Shown: positions 1 to 15,189, numbered from the stretch's first letter. The stretch: 64,000 nucleotides of DNA from Gonapodya prolifera JEL478 (GCA_001574975.1 KQ965740.1:145969-209968), one strand, 5' to 3'. Notes: a model not told the origin generated them from the letters alone. Numbers and translations: made by a program.

Positions 1-1297
<1,297 letters not shown>

Positions 1298-2638
1298 CTT
1301 CGTGGCTTGCCGCACTCAACGTTAATCCCAACGGAGACAGGTCAGAGAGCAGGAAGGTCGTTCGAAGACTAGACGCTTATAGCGCTGATGTTACCGGCGG
1401 ATGTGGGGAGATTACAAGACACCCAACGATCTGGAATAACAACCCTGCACCGGGTTTGTGGCAGAAAGCCCTGAAGAGGCACCCGATAAATGAATTTTTC
1501 ACTTTCCCTAAGCAGCATCCACTAATCTCATCGAAACACGCTGTGCAACAAATTTCGGGAGTATTCACTCTTTATCTCTGACACATATTCCCCCACCGGT
1601 TCTTTTTCCACCAGCAGAATTGAGATCTTTGGTCAAATGGACGTTCTCATCGGACGGGCTTCCCACACCTTTGAAATTTAATAGCCTGAAAAGGTCTGGC
1701 AAGGGACAAATCACAATGTTGTTCACCGCTGCTTTCCTGCTGCGTTGCTCTCCTTGCATGCAAAAATTACTGAGGGAGACTATGGTCGCAATGTCTCATG
1801 AGGTCAAATGACGTGACCATGTGTCAGCAGCGGACACATCACCGCCACCCACCAGTCGGACATCGTCGGGCTCATTGTCCTCACGACCCTTTTCCGTCAT
1901 TAATATCATCTAAGTCATCATTTTACGTCTGCATGAGGCAATACCACTTTTCTTGTCTCGACCCTGGGACCATGTAGCATGGTTCATAAGATCCCATCCC
2001 CACACCACCGGACTGGGATAGATGCACTAGGAACAGAGAAATCCCCGTTAGGCCCCGTTCATCGCACACACACTTTCCAGCAGATATAACTGAATTGTCC
2101 CTGGACACTTAGGAGAGCGAGTATACTCCACAGATAGACAAGGTCCACAATGAGCTTTCGCCATGCACACGACCGCGACTAATGGAAAACTAAGTTGTGC
2201 TTCGATACATTTGCGAAGGACTGCTCTGCGCTGGATGCTGCTGCCGCGACTGCGGAGGATGCTCAAGTGGGAATGTAATTCGGGAGACGTGTCAAAAGGA
2301 GCAGCTGTGTGAAGCATGACATGTTGGACGCCCTTCGAAATGTGTGTACTGCGGGCGCACTTTGAGGACCACAATAGGGAGCTGGTAGCAAGAGGGGAAA
2401 TGGGCAGGACTGAAAAATGATACAAAAGTGATTTGGGAACGAAACTCACGCATTCAAGCCGGACATCTGCATCTCTACTCAGTATTCGGAATGTGACTAG
2501 CAGTCTGTTAAAGTGATGTGAACAATGTTCTAGTATTGTTTCACTGAAAATCACGAGCAACCAGGGCCAAAGTGACCGATCCCTCTCCATTGGAGCTGCA
2601 CACCTTCGATCGAGTTGCGCCGAGCTGTGTCGCGTTGG
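1298..2638. other. Intergenic region between divergent genes
   Basis: About 1.3 kb separates the start codons of the zinc-finger gene (minus) and the cytochrome b5 gene (plus). Short open frames here (for example 1377-1568, 1565-1759, 1923-2108) show no family motifs or splice continuity and look like chance. The stretch presumably holds both promoters. I see no RNA gene or repeat. Confidence 0.5.
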
Positions 2639-3783
2639 ATGGACCCTTCGGCCCCCGACGGATCGCCTTTGAATTCGAAATCCCGTGTGTCGTTTGCTCC
2701 TCCCCCAGAACCACTTCCTGGTTCGCTTCACCGTCGCCGCCCCAGTACAACTGAGGAGGAACGTGCCAGGTTGACGCGAGAAGACGATAGTGAAGACAGC
2801 GGGACTGAAAGCGGACCGTCGATTGCAGCAAGTGGACTTCGAAGTTTGAAGATTGCTTCCGTCAGTTCCCGTTTGGGGAATGATGGGGCTCCAGATAAGC
2901 AAAACAATGAAAGCCAGGACGACGATGAAGAAGAAGAAGAGGAGGGAGGTAAGTGTGTCCCTATTCGGCTTTCCTGCACCATACATGGTCCCAATCGACC
3001 ACTGCAGAAACCATCACCCTGGATCCGCCACCACCAACTGCACCCCCCAAACCCAAGGTCACTATGAACCTCGCCCCTCCGAAGACACTTATGCCCCCAC
3101 TCTCATCGTTCATGATGCCACCACCCGGTGCAAGTACTCTGCAAGTACTTTCGGCGAAGCCTGGCTCGGTCAAAGCACGCAAGAAAGTGATTTTGGCACC
3201 GGGTCATGGACCGCTTGACTGGGAAAGGCTGAAGAATAGTGGCAAGGATTTGAGAGTGAGTAAGATGTGTTCCCAACATGCGAGCGACCGCAATCCCACA
3301 TGGATTCAACTCAACGCAAGGCCAATTTACGTCACTCCTCCCGACTTTGTGGAACTGCGGTGTTGAAATACCTGGGATGTCACCAAGACGTGAAATGGTT
3401 ACTCCCCGTACTCGATCTCACGTGAATTTTGTTTTGCTCCTAGGGCGGCGTCACCTCCCTTGCCCGATACACTCTTTCCGACCTCCGCCGCCACCGCTCG
3501 CGGGACGATATGTGGATGGCTTTGGAAGGAAAAGTGTACAATATCACACCGTACATTGACTTCCACCCTGGAGGTAAGCAGAGCCACACAAGTCCGCCGC
3601 AACTGCAAAGTCTGAACGTGCCTGAACCTCTCAGGTGTCCCTGAACTTATGCGCGGGGCTGGGCGTGACGGCACACGTCCCTTTATGGACGCTCATCCTT
3701 GGGTGAACTATGAGCATATTCTTGAGAGAAGTCTGATTGGCATGCTGGTGCCAGGCAGCGGCGATGGATCTGACAGCGACTGA
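2639..3783 (+). CDS. Cytochrome b5 domain protein, Irc21-like
   Basis: Heme-binding electron-transfer type protein of 278 residues. Exons are 2639-2948, 3008-3255, 3444-3573 and 3635-3783; the total is divisible by three. The N-terminal third is Ser/Pro-rich and acidic (a run of Asp/Glu ends exon 1). A conserved block KKVILAPGHGPLDWERL precedes the heme domain, as in yeast Irc21 and relatives. The b5 core is encoded by exons 3-4: it has the DDMWMALEGKVYNITPY strand region, the axial-ligand motif HPGG (split by intron 3) and a second His in the HPWVNYEHI segment. No reductase domain follows, unlike animal CYB5R4. There is no membrane segment, so it is likely soluble. Intron 2 (188 nt) is long for this locus and could hide a small exon. 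Electron acceptor unknown. Confidence 0.88.
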
Positions 3784-3808
3784 AACAACAAAATATAGAT
3801 ACGGTGTA

Positions 3809-4851
3809 TTATGGTATAGTCCAAACATTTTCATACTGCTGAAAGAGTTGTCGCAGTTTCCCAGCCTCTTGGGCCATTTCCTCGAGTGATCGCGGTGGCC
3901 GCTCTTCGAAATCAACTGCTTGTTTTGGCAGTCTTGCTCCTGGTAACCCTTCTGCAGTCTTCTGCCTGTCAACTCTATCTAAAGTCGTATCGCCCAGTGC
4001 CTCAACCGTTCTTGGTCTTGAACGTTCAATCGTTGGAGTCTTTGAGATGGAATGATGGAGGCCAGTGGCAGCAATGTGACCGTCTCTCTCTGCTAACGCA
4101 TTGACGGCAGCGAGGGAGCCATGCTGAATATCTTCATATATGTCATCGTTGTGTGGATAGTCCTTCGAAACGGATTTGTGAGAATAAGGCATTCATCACA
4201 CTCAAAGAAGTAACGTACTCCTGAACGTCTTGGGCTGGGACACAAAAATGATATGTACAGCAGTCAGCTGCATGTCAATTATGTGTGACTCACATGATGT
4301 GCACGTGAACATGCTTGACGGTCTGTCCCGCGGCACTACCGAGTTGTGAATTTGCATACAGCGTAGTGTGGTTGCGGGAGTTGTATTCGTGAGGATAAAC
4401 AAAGAAGCAGAGCAAATGAAAATGGATTGAGCTCCTCAATTCATCGAAAGTTGTTCGCAACATACGGGCCGTCCTTCACATCAAACAATTCAAAATCATT
4501 GAGATTCTTTGATCAGAAAGAGAAGAAATTGATGTCTATCACCCACTTGAATCGCAACTGTGAGGCCCTCGCCTCCATATTGATTTTCGATCACTTTTCC
4601 GATCGTCTGCACCGACAAGAACAAGTCAGCAACTTCCTCATGCGTAAGATCGGAAAAGCGAAAGGCAACTCGTCGAGGGAGAACGAGCACGTGTCCCCTG
4701 TAGAAACGAGTGAAGACGTTTGAAGAAGGGAGAACACACGACCAACTAACGGAACAAGGGGTTTGAGATTGACGATTCCCAAAGATAGGCGAGAATTAAA
4801 GAAAACTTCCGACGCCCGGATAAGATGGGGTCCAAATGAGAACGTTCGCAT
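3809..4851 (-). CDS. FHIT-type dinucleoside-triphosphate hydrolase (HIT)
   Basis: Histidine-triad hydrolase of the Fhit branch (Ap3A hydrolysis), 223 residues. Exons are 4751-4851, 4547-4697, 4466-4473, 4294-4335, 4219-4234 and 3809-4162, total divisible by three. The N-terminus FSFGPHLIRASEVFF and NLKPLVPGHVLVLPRR match Fhit. The catalytic motif HVHVHI follows AAGQTVK. Exon 3 is only 8 nt and supplies the conserved D-G-P of the QDGP motif; without it the downstream frame is lost. Exon 5 is 16 nt and supplies PRRSG, giving IIPRRSGDYPHNDDIYEDI. The C-terminus is about 70 residues longer than the HIT core and ends in a helical Glu/Gln-rich stretch, similar in placement to other fungal Fhit homologues (yeast Hnt2/Aph1). 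Start chosen as the ATG giving MRTFSFG. Confidence 0.92.
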
Positions 4852-5069
4852 TATGGTGTTCAGACCAGATGACAAATGCATCACGTGAATAACATAACTA
4901 TTCGGTTCGAAAACCACAACAGGACACACTATGTACACTGAATAGACGGACTAAGACAAGATGACAGTTTCAATCGGGGGAATGCTGGATAATCTGTGTT
5001 CTAAGCTCCGCAGAGACGCAACCAAAGGTCCACCGTCCGGGAAAAAGCCGATGAAATATCTAAAGAGGG

Positions 5070-8000
5070 TTATCTATTCGGTCGGTAATATTGATTTAGC
5101 ACTTCTCTTTTGCAATGAAGAAGGATACCAACCCAATCTCCGAGGATTTCATGGCGAATGTCCATGGTTTCAGAAGGCATAACGTCCTCATTGAATGCCC
5201 GAATAGAGAATATCGATCTGGGCGGTAAGCATTCACTTAGATATTCAAGTTCAGTTATGATTAAAAACTCTCACTTGAACAAGAGGTTTGCCAAGATCAA
5301 ACATGATTCTCCAGCTTGTTCGCGCGTTCCAAGAAACACCAGTTCATCAACCAAGTATTGGCATCGAACCAGCAACTGCCTAACTCGACTTGATTCGGGA
5401 GAATCCTGGCAGCGTCATTTCCGCGTTTATAACTCATTCGACACTTTGAAACACACCCACGATCCTCGTACCTTCGTGGTTAACGCGTGTGCAAAACTAT
5501 CCACATATGCATGGGTGTCACACACAAACCGGAATATACTCTCTTGCAATATGAAAAAGGTTGGTTGTGCGATGGACGAAACATGGAACTCCCCAAAGTG
5601 CCCGAACACTAGCCGAACGGTTATCCAGACACGCTCAGTGGGTCGTCGCTTGTTAATGATGGAAAAATGCTCAAAGACATATTTTTCCTGCCACGAACCG
5701 GAGAACTTCAGCCATCGTGCCCTGTTTAAATCGCCAGGAAAAACTAACCCGCAGCAAGGTCTCCGCGTATCTACGAACAACATCCATATCAGGCCGAACA
5801 CGTAATCGATTGAAGAGAGAGCTCGGAACTGTCGCTCCACATGCTCGAAGGGACCTCAGAACGGTACTCGACGACCAAATGGCTTGTGGTACATCAAGAT
5901 TCTCAATGGAGAAAAATGCTGTCTCGTCGACCACCTAGGGTCACACAAAACGGCAAATAGGTGATAAATATGTGGTTGATCGATTCAAACAAAAGGGAAC
6001 AACGCACTTCATACTCCAAATCATCCTCTAGGACATTTCCTACGTAGAGGATGTCCCCATCCAAATCTGTAATCATAGGCTCGCCATTCACAATTCTTCC
6101 TCGAAAGAGTAGCTCTCGCTTGGTCATCATTATTTGAGGCTTTTTGACGTGGGCAATAATAGTGACCGTCTTCTGATGGTCTCGAACAGACCGGCAATTC
6201 ACGGACACCGTGATCCGTTTTTCCTCACTGATATTAGCTTGGTGGAACGTTTGTGCATGATTTGTTTCGTCGGAAGGTAAATAGCGCAGATATACTCGTG
6301 TCATTCCACTCGGAGCGACAAAGAGGGAGGAAAACAGTTTGATGCTCGTTCGCGACAGGGAAAACACCAGTTCACTGGGGTCGTTTAGTGGCAAATCAGA
6401 CGTAAGAGTAAACTCCAAGGTGGAGCTGTCCATATTTCTAATTACTATGGAACGTGTGGCGTACTCGGCTGATTGAAGTGCCAAGTAGCAATTAAATTGT
6501 GGTTCAATGAAAGATTACCAGAACTTACTTTCATAGAATAAGTCACGCATTACTATTTCTGAACTCTCTTCTGAGAAACCATTCACAAAGACATCGAAAA
6601 CGTCAGCACGAGCCGCGTGACTGACCATGTCACGACTTGCATTAGCAGCTGAGCTTGGAAAGGCTGTGATAGAACTTGCGACAACCTCCATGGAAACGCG
6701 AACAACAACAAGATTCCGAGGGTTTCGCGTGTTTTCGATGAGAAGGTACGTTGAGTATGCCCCACGAGAGCGTGCATTGAATGTAAAAGTTATGGAGTGA
6801 CTGTGGGGGAGAATACTTTGTGACAACATTTCGAGAGTGCCTTCATTCCGACTGAATGTAAACCAGCGGCTATCATCGTCACGGACAGTTCGAAGTTTGT
6901 ACAACACACGCTGTGGTGTCACGCATTCGAGAACAATTCTTCGTGTTATCGTGCTGCCCTCATCTTGTTGACCAGCATCGAGCTCGTAGAAGCCATCGAT
7001 CTCTGATTGCGATTGAATGGACTCTACTCTTCTCATTCCGCTTCGAACGACAAACTCAGACTCTTCCGCAAAATCTGTCGCTGAGGTAGGTCGCCCTTTG
7101 AGCGATGTCATCGAGACAGCCGATATATCATCCAAGTAATCACCAGCGTGAAGAAGAGAGTCTTGATCAGATCGGAGCTCGACGTCGTTGCCCAGGTCAG
7201 GCTCTCCACGAATTACAAGGGGATCTGCCACATTGACCACTATGGTCGTCTCTTGAGCCTTCGTTGATACACCACACTCCCTCACAATGACCAAAATCGG
7301 TTGGGACAACCCAGTGAGCGCAGCACCCAGCCATTCGATAAGAATCTCCCCTATACCTCCAGGCCCCACGACTCCTTTCATATCCTCATCCAACGGACTG
7401 ATACGCAGACAGTGTCGGTCTCGCAGCTCTGGTGGGTTTTGCACAGAAACTTGAAACACTAACTGCATCTTTGGGTTGAAGTTCGAGATTTGAACACGAA
7501 CATTTTGGTCTGATCCAATACTGCTCCCATTGGTTCGCCGCCTACGACCTCTATGATTTCCTGGTTTCTTCGGGAAGTCTTGCAGATTGGGCAAGTCATC
7601 TTCGCTGTCGTCCGACGGTTCAGCATGAGCCAGAAAAACTACATTCATTGGTGATATCCCAAACTTGGGTCCATGGATGACACTTCCACGAATTGTAATG
7701 TCCTGAGTTAGTTCACCATCAGGATAGTGAACTTTCAGAACTACTTTGCCGAATGTGAGGGACCCTTGTCCGCCAAAACTGGTATCTTTCATCCCTTCTG
7801 CAACGTCTCCCATAACTGCAATGGCGCGCACTAAAATGTCTGCGCTTCCACGTGGAGAAATAGATACAGTGCCTGTGATAGGAGAATTTGTAGACCTCCA
7901 CATGACATCTATCTTTAGCGCGCGTTCAACAGCGGGTGAATAAATCACGTCAAAAGAAAAGCGCGTTTCTTCTTCTGCCATATTTCGCACCGTAAACCAA

Positions 8001-11000
8001 GAGTCGCAAGGCGGTGAGTCAGGTGGTGCAATTGGATACATCAATCTGGGTAAGACAACTTCATTGTCCACCAGGTGTTCGAGTTGAAGCGGAAGAAACG
8101 CAAGCGTAAAGAAAAGCCTAAGTGCTGGTGTATCCATTGCGTTCCGCTCGTTTCGCAAGCGTATGACAATCTCTACCGGGCCGGACGCATCTGGAGCAAG
8201 CTTTGAAAGCATTAAGAATGCCACGATATTCGCGAAGCTCCCAGATCCGACAACTCCTCGTTCACTCGCCCCTGAATCTAAGATGCGAACAGCATCTGTT
8301 GTCAACAACTCGTACAGAAGTGGCAAAGAAGCAGTATTCTGAACTGAAAAGGTGAAAGGCACTTCTGCTTGTCGACTCGCGCGCACCAGACCCAAATTAA
8401 TAAAATTTGGTTCCAGTTTCGATGATGATAACCCCCAAAGACCTTGTACCTTCAACGTCTGCACCGTGGCTACACTCTGCTTATCAACAAAGATAATTGT
8501 ACCCGAGACCGGAACAGCTTGTCCACCGAGCAAAGCTTCCACCTGCTCTGCGTTCAAATGCTCTGGGTCTGGCGGCGTGATATCTACAGTGGCTTTACCT
8601 CGGGGTTGCAAAGTGACCGTGCCTCCACATTCTCGCAGGGTTGGAAGAATATCGGAAATATTGATATCAATATCGTCAGAAGATCCCCCCACGTCGGTCT
8701 CCAGATGATTTTGTTGCAATTGTACACCCAGGCTCAAGTCAGAATATGGAGCGAGATCAATTAATTGATCGCTTGTACTTCGCAACTCGATTCTCTTTCC
8801 AGCTCGATCAAGTCGCAATCCACTTCGACGTGATTCCAGCAAAAAGGATACCGATTGACCATCCTGGACGGAAAGCACATAAACATGACCAAAGTCCAAA
8901 GTGTAAATGGAAAAGGATTCTCGGTGAGATGGTTCTTGTGTTCGGAAAGAACTCCCGAGTGCCGTAAGCTCCAAAATGTCCGGATCCACGAACAGCCGAA
9001 CTTCGATTGGAAGAAGTTGAGAGACGTTATTTGAGTTCCGAATGATGAGGCATTCACGATGAAAGCCATAGGTTGTAGGCTCAAAGGTTATGGAAACCGT
9101 TGCACTGCTAAGTGAGTTCTTCTCGTTAATAGGGGCCAACTCTCCCCATACAGAGCTCAAGGCAATTCTTCCTGTTTCACTTTCGCAGCTCCATGTTGTT
9201 GGCAATCGCGACAAGTTGTTAATTGTGAATGCTCCAGTAAAGTTACCTCCCAAAATGGTGGTCCTTCCAAAATCAATCACATTCGACTCCAATGATATTC
9301 GTGACTCCCCAACAGTGGCTCGAAAGCGAAGCGTCTGTGTTCCGACTACAAATACTTCCTCTCCGTCAACATCAGTCTTGCCGAGTAAGACATTGAATTA
9401 AATATCTTTCTGGATGAATTCTCTCACCGGAACTTACCTGGCTAGCTGCAAGTACAACGGAGAATCGTAAACCTCCGATAACGTTGCGTTCACCTCGACT
9501 TTCTCGTTCAGCGCTAGTTTTTGGTTGGAATGCGACGTACACATCTTTTTCTTCACCACCCAATAACCGGATCTTCAACAACATAAGGTTCATGCGTTTG
9601 ATTCAGATTAATGACATGCAATCACTGACCTCTTGAATTTGCACTTCCAAGGAAGAATCCGAAAAGGCTTGAAGTTGTGTGAGATTGGACGATACAGAAA
9701 CGTGTATTTCTTCTGGTGATACGTTGAGAACACGTAACTTCCTCGATTTGCTGAATCGGTGGGTTGGATCCACATAGCAAATTCCAAAATCCAATTCGTT
9801 CATGGGAAAGTCCGGGAACGTCAAGTAGGACGCGAGCACTGCATAGTAGGAAAAGGTCACAGTAGTGATTTTGGACGAAGGCCAATTGTATATGCTCAAT
9901 GCGAATTTCCTTGGCCCCACATGGGATGGAATCACTGTGAAGTCCACCCGCTTTGTCTCTCCAGGACTAAGTTCCCCTGAAGTTTCTGTGACTATGCACT
10001 CAGTCGGAATATCATGGAGAAGGAGTTCCCACTCGAGGCGAAAGCCGCAGTCGTTGCGAAGTGTAAAGTATGCATCCTTCTTCTGCGTGACTTCAAGTCT
10101 TTTCAAATCCACAAATGGAGCCACAACGGTTACACAAGCACGAGTAATTTCCTCAGTTGGTTGATCGGCCAGTGGTAAGTGCACAGGTTGCTGGCCACCA
10201 TGACTTTGACCAAGCGAATGCAATTGCCTCGGAACTTTCACTGTGGCACGGAACCCCACCTTTCTTTCTTCATCGGCGTTTCTTTGTTCCCGTACATATA
10301 TTGTCCCCTGACAAGTATCATTGTATGCGGGGGAGAGGCGACGAATCGCTCGACCATTCCTATTCGCTGGGTTTCCAATCGCACGGAAGACTACGTGTAC
10401 CGTCCACACACCACGCGGCTCGACCTCTTTGGTTATCCCATTAGGTGTTCTCTTTGATTGCGTACTAGACTGTTTCAATTCTCAGTATGACGAAAATGAG
10501 AACTCGAATACATTTAATATCACCTGTTTGGAGATGACTTCGTCATCGCGTTTATCCCCCGTTTCATCGGAAAACTTGTCATCTTTACGGCCGGTTCGAA
10601 TTTGTTCCATTTTCGCGGTGATGAGTTGAGCCTGAAATAATACTTTTGAACGACGAAACCAACTACAGTCTGATGTCTTTTGTACCTTGTCCGATTGACC
10701 TTTTCGCTCCGCAATCTTGTGTTTCTGCTGCAAAGTCTCGAGTTCCTCCATTTGCTTTGCGGTCAAGTTATACACGGTACTCAATGACGAGAATCCCCTA
10801 ATCGAGGGGTCAACAGCTTCATCGAAACTTATTTCGGCGGTGTAGCTCTCAAACGTGAGCTCTCTGGCGTCAGAATAAATTTCGAAAATTCGAGGCTGGG
10901 CATCAAAGATTAGCAGACCATCCACTCCACTGGGATATGCACGAACCTTTTGCGAAGTATTGGTGATCCGCAAAGTCTGTGGCTCTGCCTTTTCATTCAA

Positions 11001-14000
11001 GGCGCAAAGGCCAAACTCGAGTTTCTCAGTCTCCAAGGCGAAGTTCGGTGGTTTCTTGACGAACGCCTTCACGAGGAATTCGTGCGAATCCTTACCCCCA
11101 GCGTCTGTTAAATCAAAGCACCCTTATCTCACACGTCACGCCTACCTCGGCATCTTGCACGTTCGCGACAGTGAGTTTTTCTTGGAAAGGGCCCGCGAGA
11201 GATGGAGAGAATTCGAAGGCGATTTCTCTCCGTCCGAAACTTCGAATTATCCCATATCGTCCATCGGGAGCAATTGCAAGGTCAGCGCTGCTTATTGAAC
11301 CGGATTTCCGTATCGCAAATATTGCGGGTACTTCATATCGATTGAAAAGCACTAAAATTACCAGAAAGACGTTGTCACATCTCATTTTAACCATAGAATT
11401 TTTAAACACTTACCAAAGGTTTTTTGTCGTTTTTGACCCCTCTCCATTGAGCCAAAGTTGAAATGATGTTGACCAAGGTCAATCAATGACCTCGTGACAC
11501 TGGCACGGACGAGTAGCTCCCGCACCGGTGGACGGTGGTCACCTCGAATAAACGGTTCAAATCCATTCGCCGAAATATCCTTCTGGAAGTCCACCATGCG
11601 AACCAAAAGCTTAAAATCTTTGCGTTGTTTTGTTTTACTGTGATCAAATGGGCGCGCCACGGCATTGAGCATCAAAACGACACGATGAATCTGACGAGCG
11701 CCTATTGTGATCTCGGTTGCGGGAACAAGAACTCCTTGCACCAATGCCTGATCGAAGTCACGTCGAAGCATTATTAGAGAGCGCACATACTGTTCCTCTG
11801 ATGACCCAGTCGCAAACACTGGTAACGGACCCCCCACTATTGTTTCATACTGGTGAAGGAAATTGTCAATCGACCTCGAATGGCTTCCTTGGGTGGCAGC
11901 AATCAGCGGATCGATGATTCCAGAACCAGGTTTTCCTCCCGTTTCAGAGATAGATGAATCAAATCCTCCCTGGTTGGTACCACAGAGTTAGATTCACAAG
12001 ACGCGATAAACATAATGCCCACACACATGAGGTGCATTTGATCTGGCATCAATATTTGAGGCCAGAAACGATACAGATTTTTCTTCAGCTGCAGTCTTGA
12101 CAACAGGTGGAGATGGCTGAGAGGTATGTTCTTTCTTTGGCCTAGAAACACGTGCAAGGTCCAGCCACGCCACAGAACTTGATGATTTCTTCTTCTTTGT
12201 CAGCATTTCTCGTGATACCGTTGGCAGAGCGGCCAGCTTAGCGATATTTCGGCTCCTGTTGTCACCAACGCTCTCCAAAAACGATTCTGCTCTCTCACGA
12301 CGAGATGTCACACCTCCTTCCGCGACCAGAGCGGAGCCCTGCGGTTCAACCGCATTTGGGAGATCCCTTCCTTTTCTCCCAATGGTCTGCCCCGGCTGAC
12401 AAAAATATTAGTCATACAATGGGCAAAAGCCGAAAGGTACACGTACCACAATTGAAGGCTGGTTTTGGGATGACATCGACGGTCTCACGTTTTTCGGGAC
12501 TTCCCAAATGGAAAGCTCAGGTCCGCTGGACGACAAAGCAAGAACAAGGTCTCCGTTCGACACATTCTCGATTGGCAGCTGAATAACGCTGCGACAGTTC
12601 GTTACAACCTGAAACCACTGTCAAATAAACTACTTCTCCGAATCCATCAGACCACATTGCGCTTACAGATCCAAAGTCAAGGAAATTTGCTCCCATAGGG
12701 GTTATAAGTCGATAAAAGAGACTATGAAAAGTTATTCGATGACGATCCACGTTCTGTGATTTCACTTCCAATGTGTGTCTATCGGAAGGATTACGCAAGT
12801 TCACTACCGTGATCTTTCAAGCCATGTGAGACAACCTTTGCATAACAGACACTTGAAGTGAGGAGCATACCGGTTTCCTGTATTCCGGATTTGCTTTTCG
12901 TGGGAAAATCTCAAGCCGAACTTCAACAATTTGTTGCGGAGGTACCTCCACGGCGCCAGTTGGTCCGCTGAGCACCTTGGACACAAACTGCAGTTCGACA
13001 TAAGTCTAAATTAAGTTTTTAGTGAACAATCGACGTGATTCACGAGAACAGACACAGAACATATCACCTACCGTCACATCGGATCGGTTTCGGACAAAAA
13101 TAGGGAGACCTTTCAACATATTGAGATCCGATTCTCCAAAGTGCAGTTCTCGCGGGGAAACTTCAACCAGCGAGGTGCACGCACGCGCTTTGCAATGAAT
13201 AAGTTTCCTTTCCTTTAGAGCAGGGTCTCGCACGGAGGTGAACGTCAGCGCAACAGTGAACGATCGTCGAGTAAGGCGATTCCCTGTGGGCTCGGGTTCC
13301 GCCCAGTACCAAACTTCAACAACGCGATCCGAAATGGCTGGTATATGGAGATCCTCAATCTTTGAGCGTGATTCATCTATTTGCGAAGACTCGTGGCCTT
13401 TTGAGCTGTTCTGTTCCGATGCAGTTTCAATGTATTGGTTCCCGCCATCCCTTGTTGACTGTTCAGCGAGTCCTTTTTGTGCATCGTCGCTCATACCGTT
13501 CGAAGGATAGCTCGACGCACCGATCTCCTTTGGTCGGTCAAGCTTATTGACACCAACAGACATGACTTGCTGAGTTACCATGACACGCCCAGTTGAGCCG
13601 ACCTGCTCTGCCTCAAAATGCACATCCAGCGCCAGATCGGAGGTGTTGCGAAGAGCGAGTGTTTGCTTGGCCCAGGTTCCTGCGACACAATCACCAAAGT
13701 CCAGCGCTTGAGCAGACAGCACAATGATATCTGCCTGGCTTCGGTCCTTTACCCATGCTCGCACTGGTAGTTGCTCAATATTACGACTGTCCCGGACGTT
13801 CTCAACTTCCAATAGCAGCTTATGCTCTCCGACAGATTTTGGCTTTAATGTGACACGTACTCGACGATGCGAGTAGGCAGGGATGGGCTTTTGAGGTTCA
13901 CCAGGTCGGATCTCGTCAAGCATGTTATCATAGTCGGAAAACTTGAACCACTGTGGACGATCCGGGCGGTTGTCGAGATCAACCAGGTTAATGGTCCAGA

Positions 14001-15189
14001 AAAGGGCAATCTCGGACTGTGTAGGAAAACAACATCCGGGTCTATTGATGAGACATTCCTTTAAAAGTTCTTGTGGCACAGATGAGACATACCTTGTTCG
14101 ATATGGTGAAATCTCTGAAATATGCCACTGAGCCTGCAACGCAATCTTGAAACTGCAGGCCCTTTCCAGCAACATCCACCGAGAGCACCGATCTGCAACA
14201 TTTTGCACGGAATTTGACAGAAGCCTGATAATCGGGTGACCTGGTGGGCTCTACATAGCTGGACACTGAAGAAGAATCTCGCCCGGACTCAGAATCGGTC
14301 AAGTGAGCATCCCCCACCGCTTCAAGTGCCGCAAATAGACGTTTTGGAGTCATACCAATGGAGCTGTCTGATGGATGGTCCTACCAAGAGAGCATCAGGC
14401 TTTGACTTGAGGACTGAACTCGTTCACGTCTTACCAAAAAAGAATCTTTTCTGGCATTCGTTGGCAGCTCATACGCAAAGAAAAACAGCATTCCGTTGAC
14501 GTCTGTGAAGTCCGAAGGTCCACTTCCAGCCTCCGCACCAACAGCTTCATTGTCGGTACTTGTATCCAGTGTTGGAGGTCCAGACCTATACTGTTGTGGT
14601 ATGTCGGGCAGAAACAAGAGGATGACAGGCTTTGTTTCGCCTGGCTTCAGAACAAACTCCGTAATGTTGTCCACAAAGTTGTACAGAGGATTGTGTGTAC
14701 TTTCTTGGGGTATGGTCTCAATAGAAGTCGGCAGGGGAATGTGAGGAGAAGGAACAATCGAGGCTCCAGACAACGAGTCGGGTTGTTCGGAAGCAAAAGA
14801 AGAGGAGGTCGCCTCGCTGACTAAATTCTCCACACTGCTGAGTGACGAGATCTGATGGGGGCCATCCACCGGAAAGGTCAAATGGTGCGCTGGCTCCGAA
14901 ATCTGCATTCCTGCGTCATCCTGATCAAAATTTTCGTTCACCAGTTGAAACGTTATCTGACTTCCAAGGTTTGATTTTGGTTGAACGAGAATAGACGAAG
15001 TCGTGCTGTTGTTTCGAACAAAGAATCGCCGAAGAATGTGAAACCCATTGATGTACTGCACGCAGAGGGTCGATTGCGTTTTAAGTCAGCGGTGTCGGAT
15101 TCAGGCAGTCTCGGAAAATGCAGCGAGCTCACAACATTCTCCAGCGCGATGCGAGTTGGCAGGCTGGTTTCGAACAGGGGTCGAATCAT
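5070..15189 (-). CDS. Giant multi-ASH-domain protein (ciliary/centrosomal type)
   Basis: About 2987 residues in 20 exons, total 8964 nt, divisible by three: 15133-15189, 14435-15055, 14093-14380, 13072-14016, 12871-13005, 12667-12813, 12447-12608, 12027-12395, 11414-11969, 11146-11351, 10686-11090, 10524-10631, 9630-10469, 9438-9572, 6529-9376, 6008-6468, 5749-5934, 5472-5687, 5275-5405 and 5070-5217. The protein is a string of immunoglobulin-like ASH/MSP modules, each marked by a 'L-x-F-G-x-(12-20)-L/I-x-N-x-S/T' signature: LDFGDCVAGTWAKQTLALRN, LHFGESDLNMLKGLPIFVRN, LDFGSVVTNCRSVIQLPIEN, FNFGSMERGQKRQKTFVLFN, LEFGLCALNEKAEPQTLRIT, LDFGICYVDPTHRFSKSRKL and IDFGRTTILGGNFTGAFTIN. ASH arrays occur in Hydin, DLEC1, CFAP65 and CFAP74, so a flagellar or basal-body role is inferred; I cannot assign an orthologue. 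The C-terminal ~150 residues are helical. Intron 10632-10685 is 54 nt, in frame and stop-free, so retention would be silent. Start: an in-frame TGA lies just upstream of this ATG. Confidence 0.8.

Noticed and set aside
2048-2986. 312-residue open frame on the minus strand
   Set aside because: Overlaps the start of the cytochrome b5 gene antisense, starts at a non-convincing codon and shows no motifs or splice continuity.
5158-5805. 215-residue open frame on the plus strand
   Set aside because: Antisense to four in-phase exons of the ASH protein whose splice signals and coding sense are on the minus strand.
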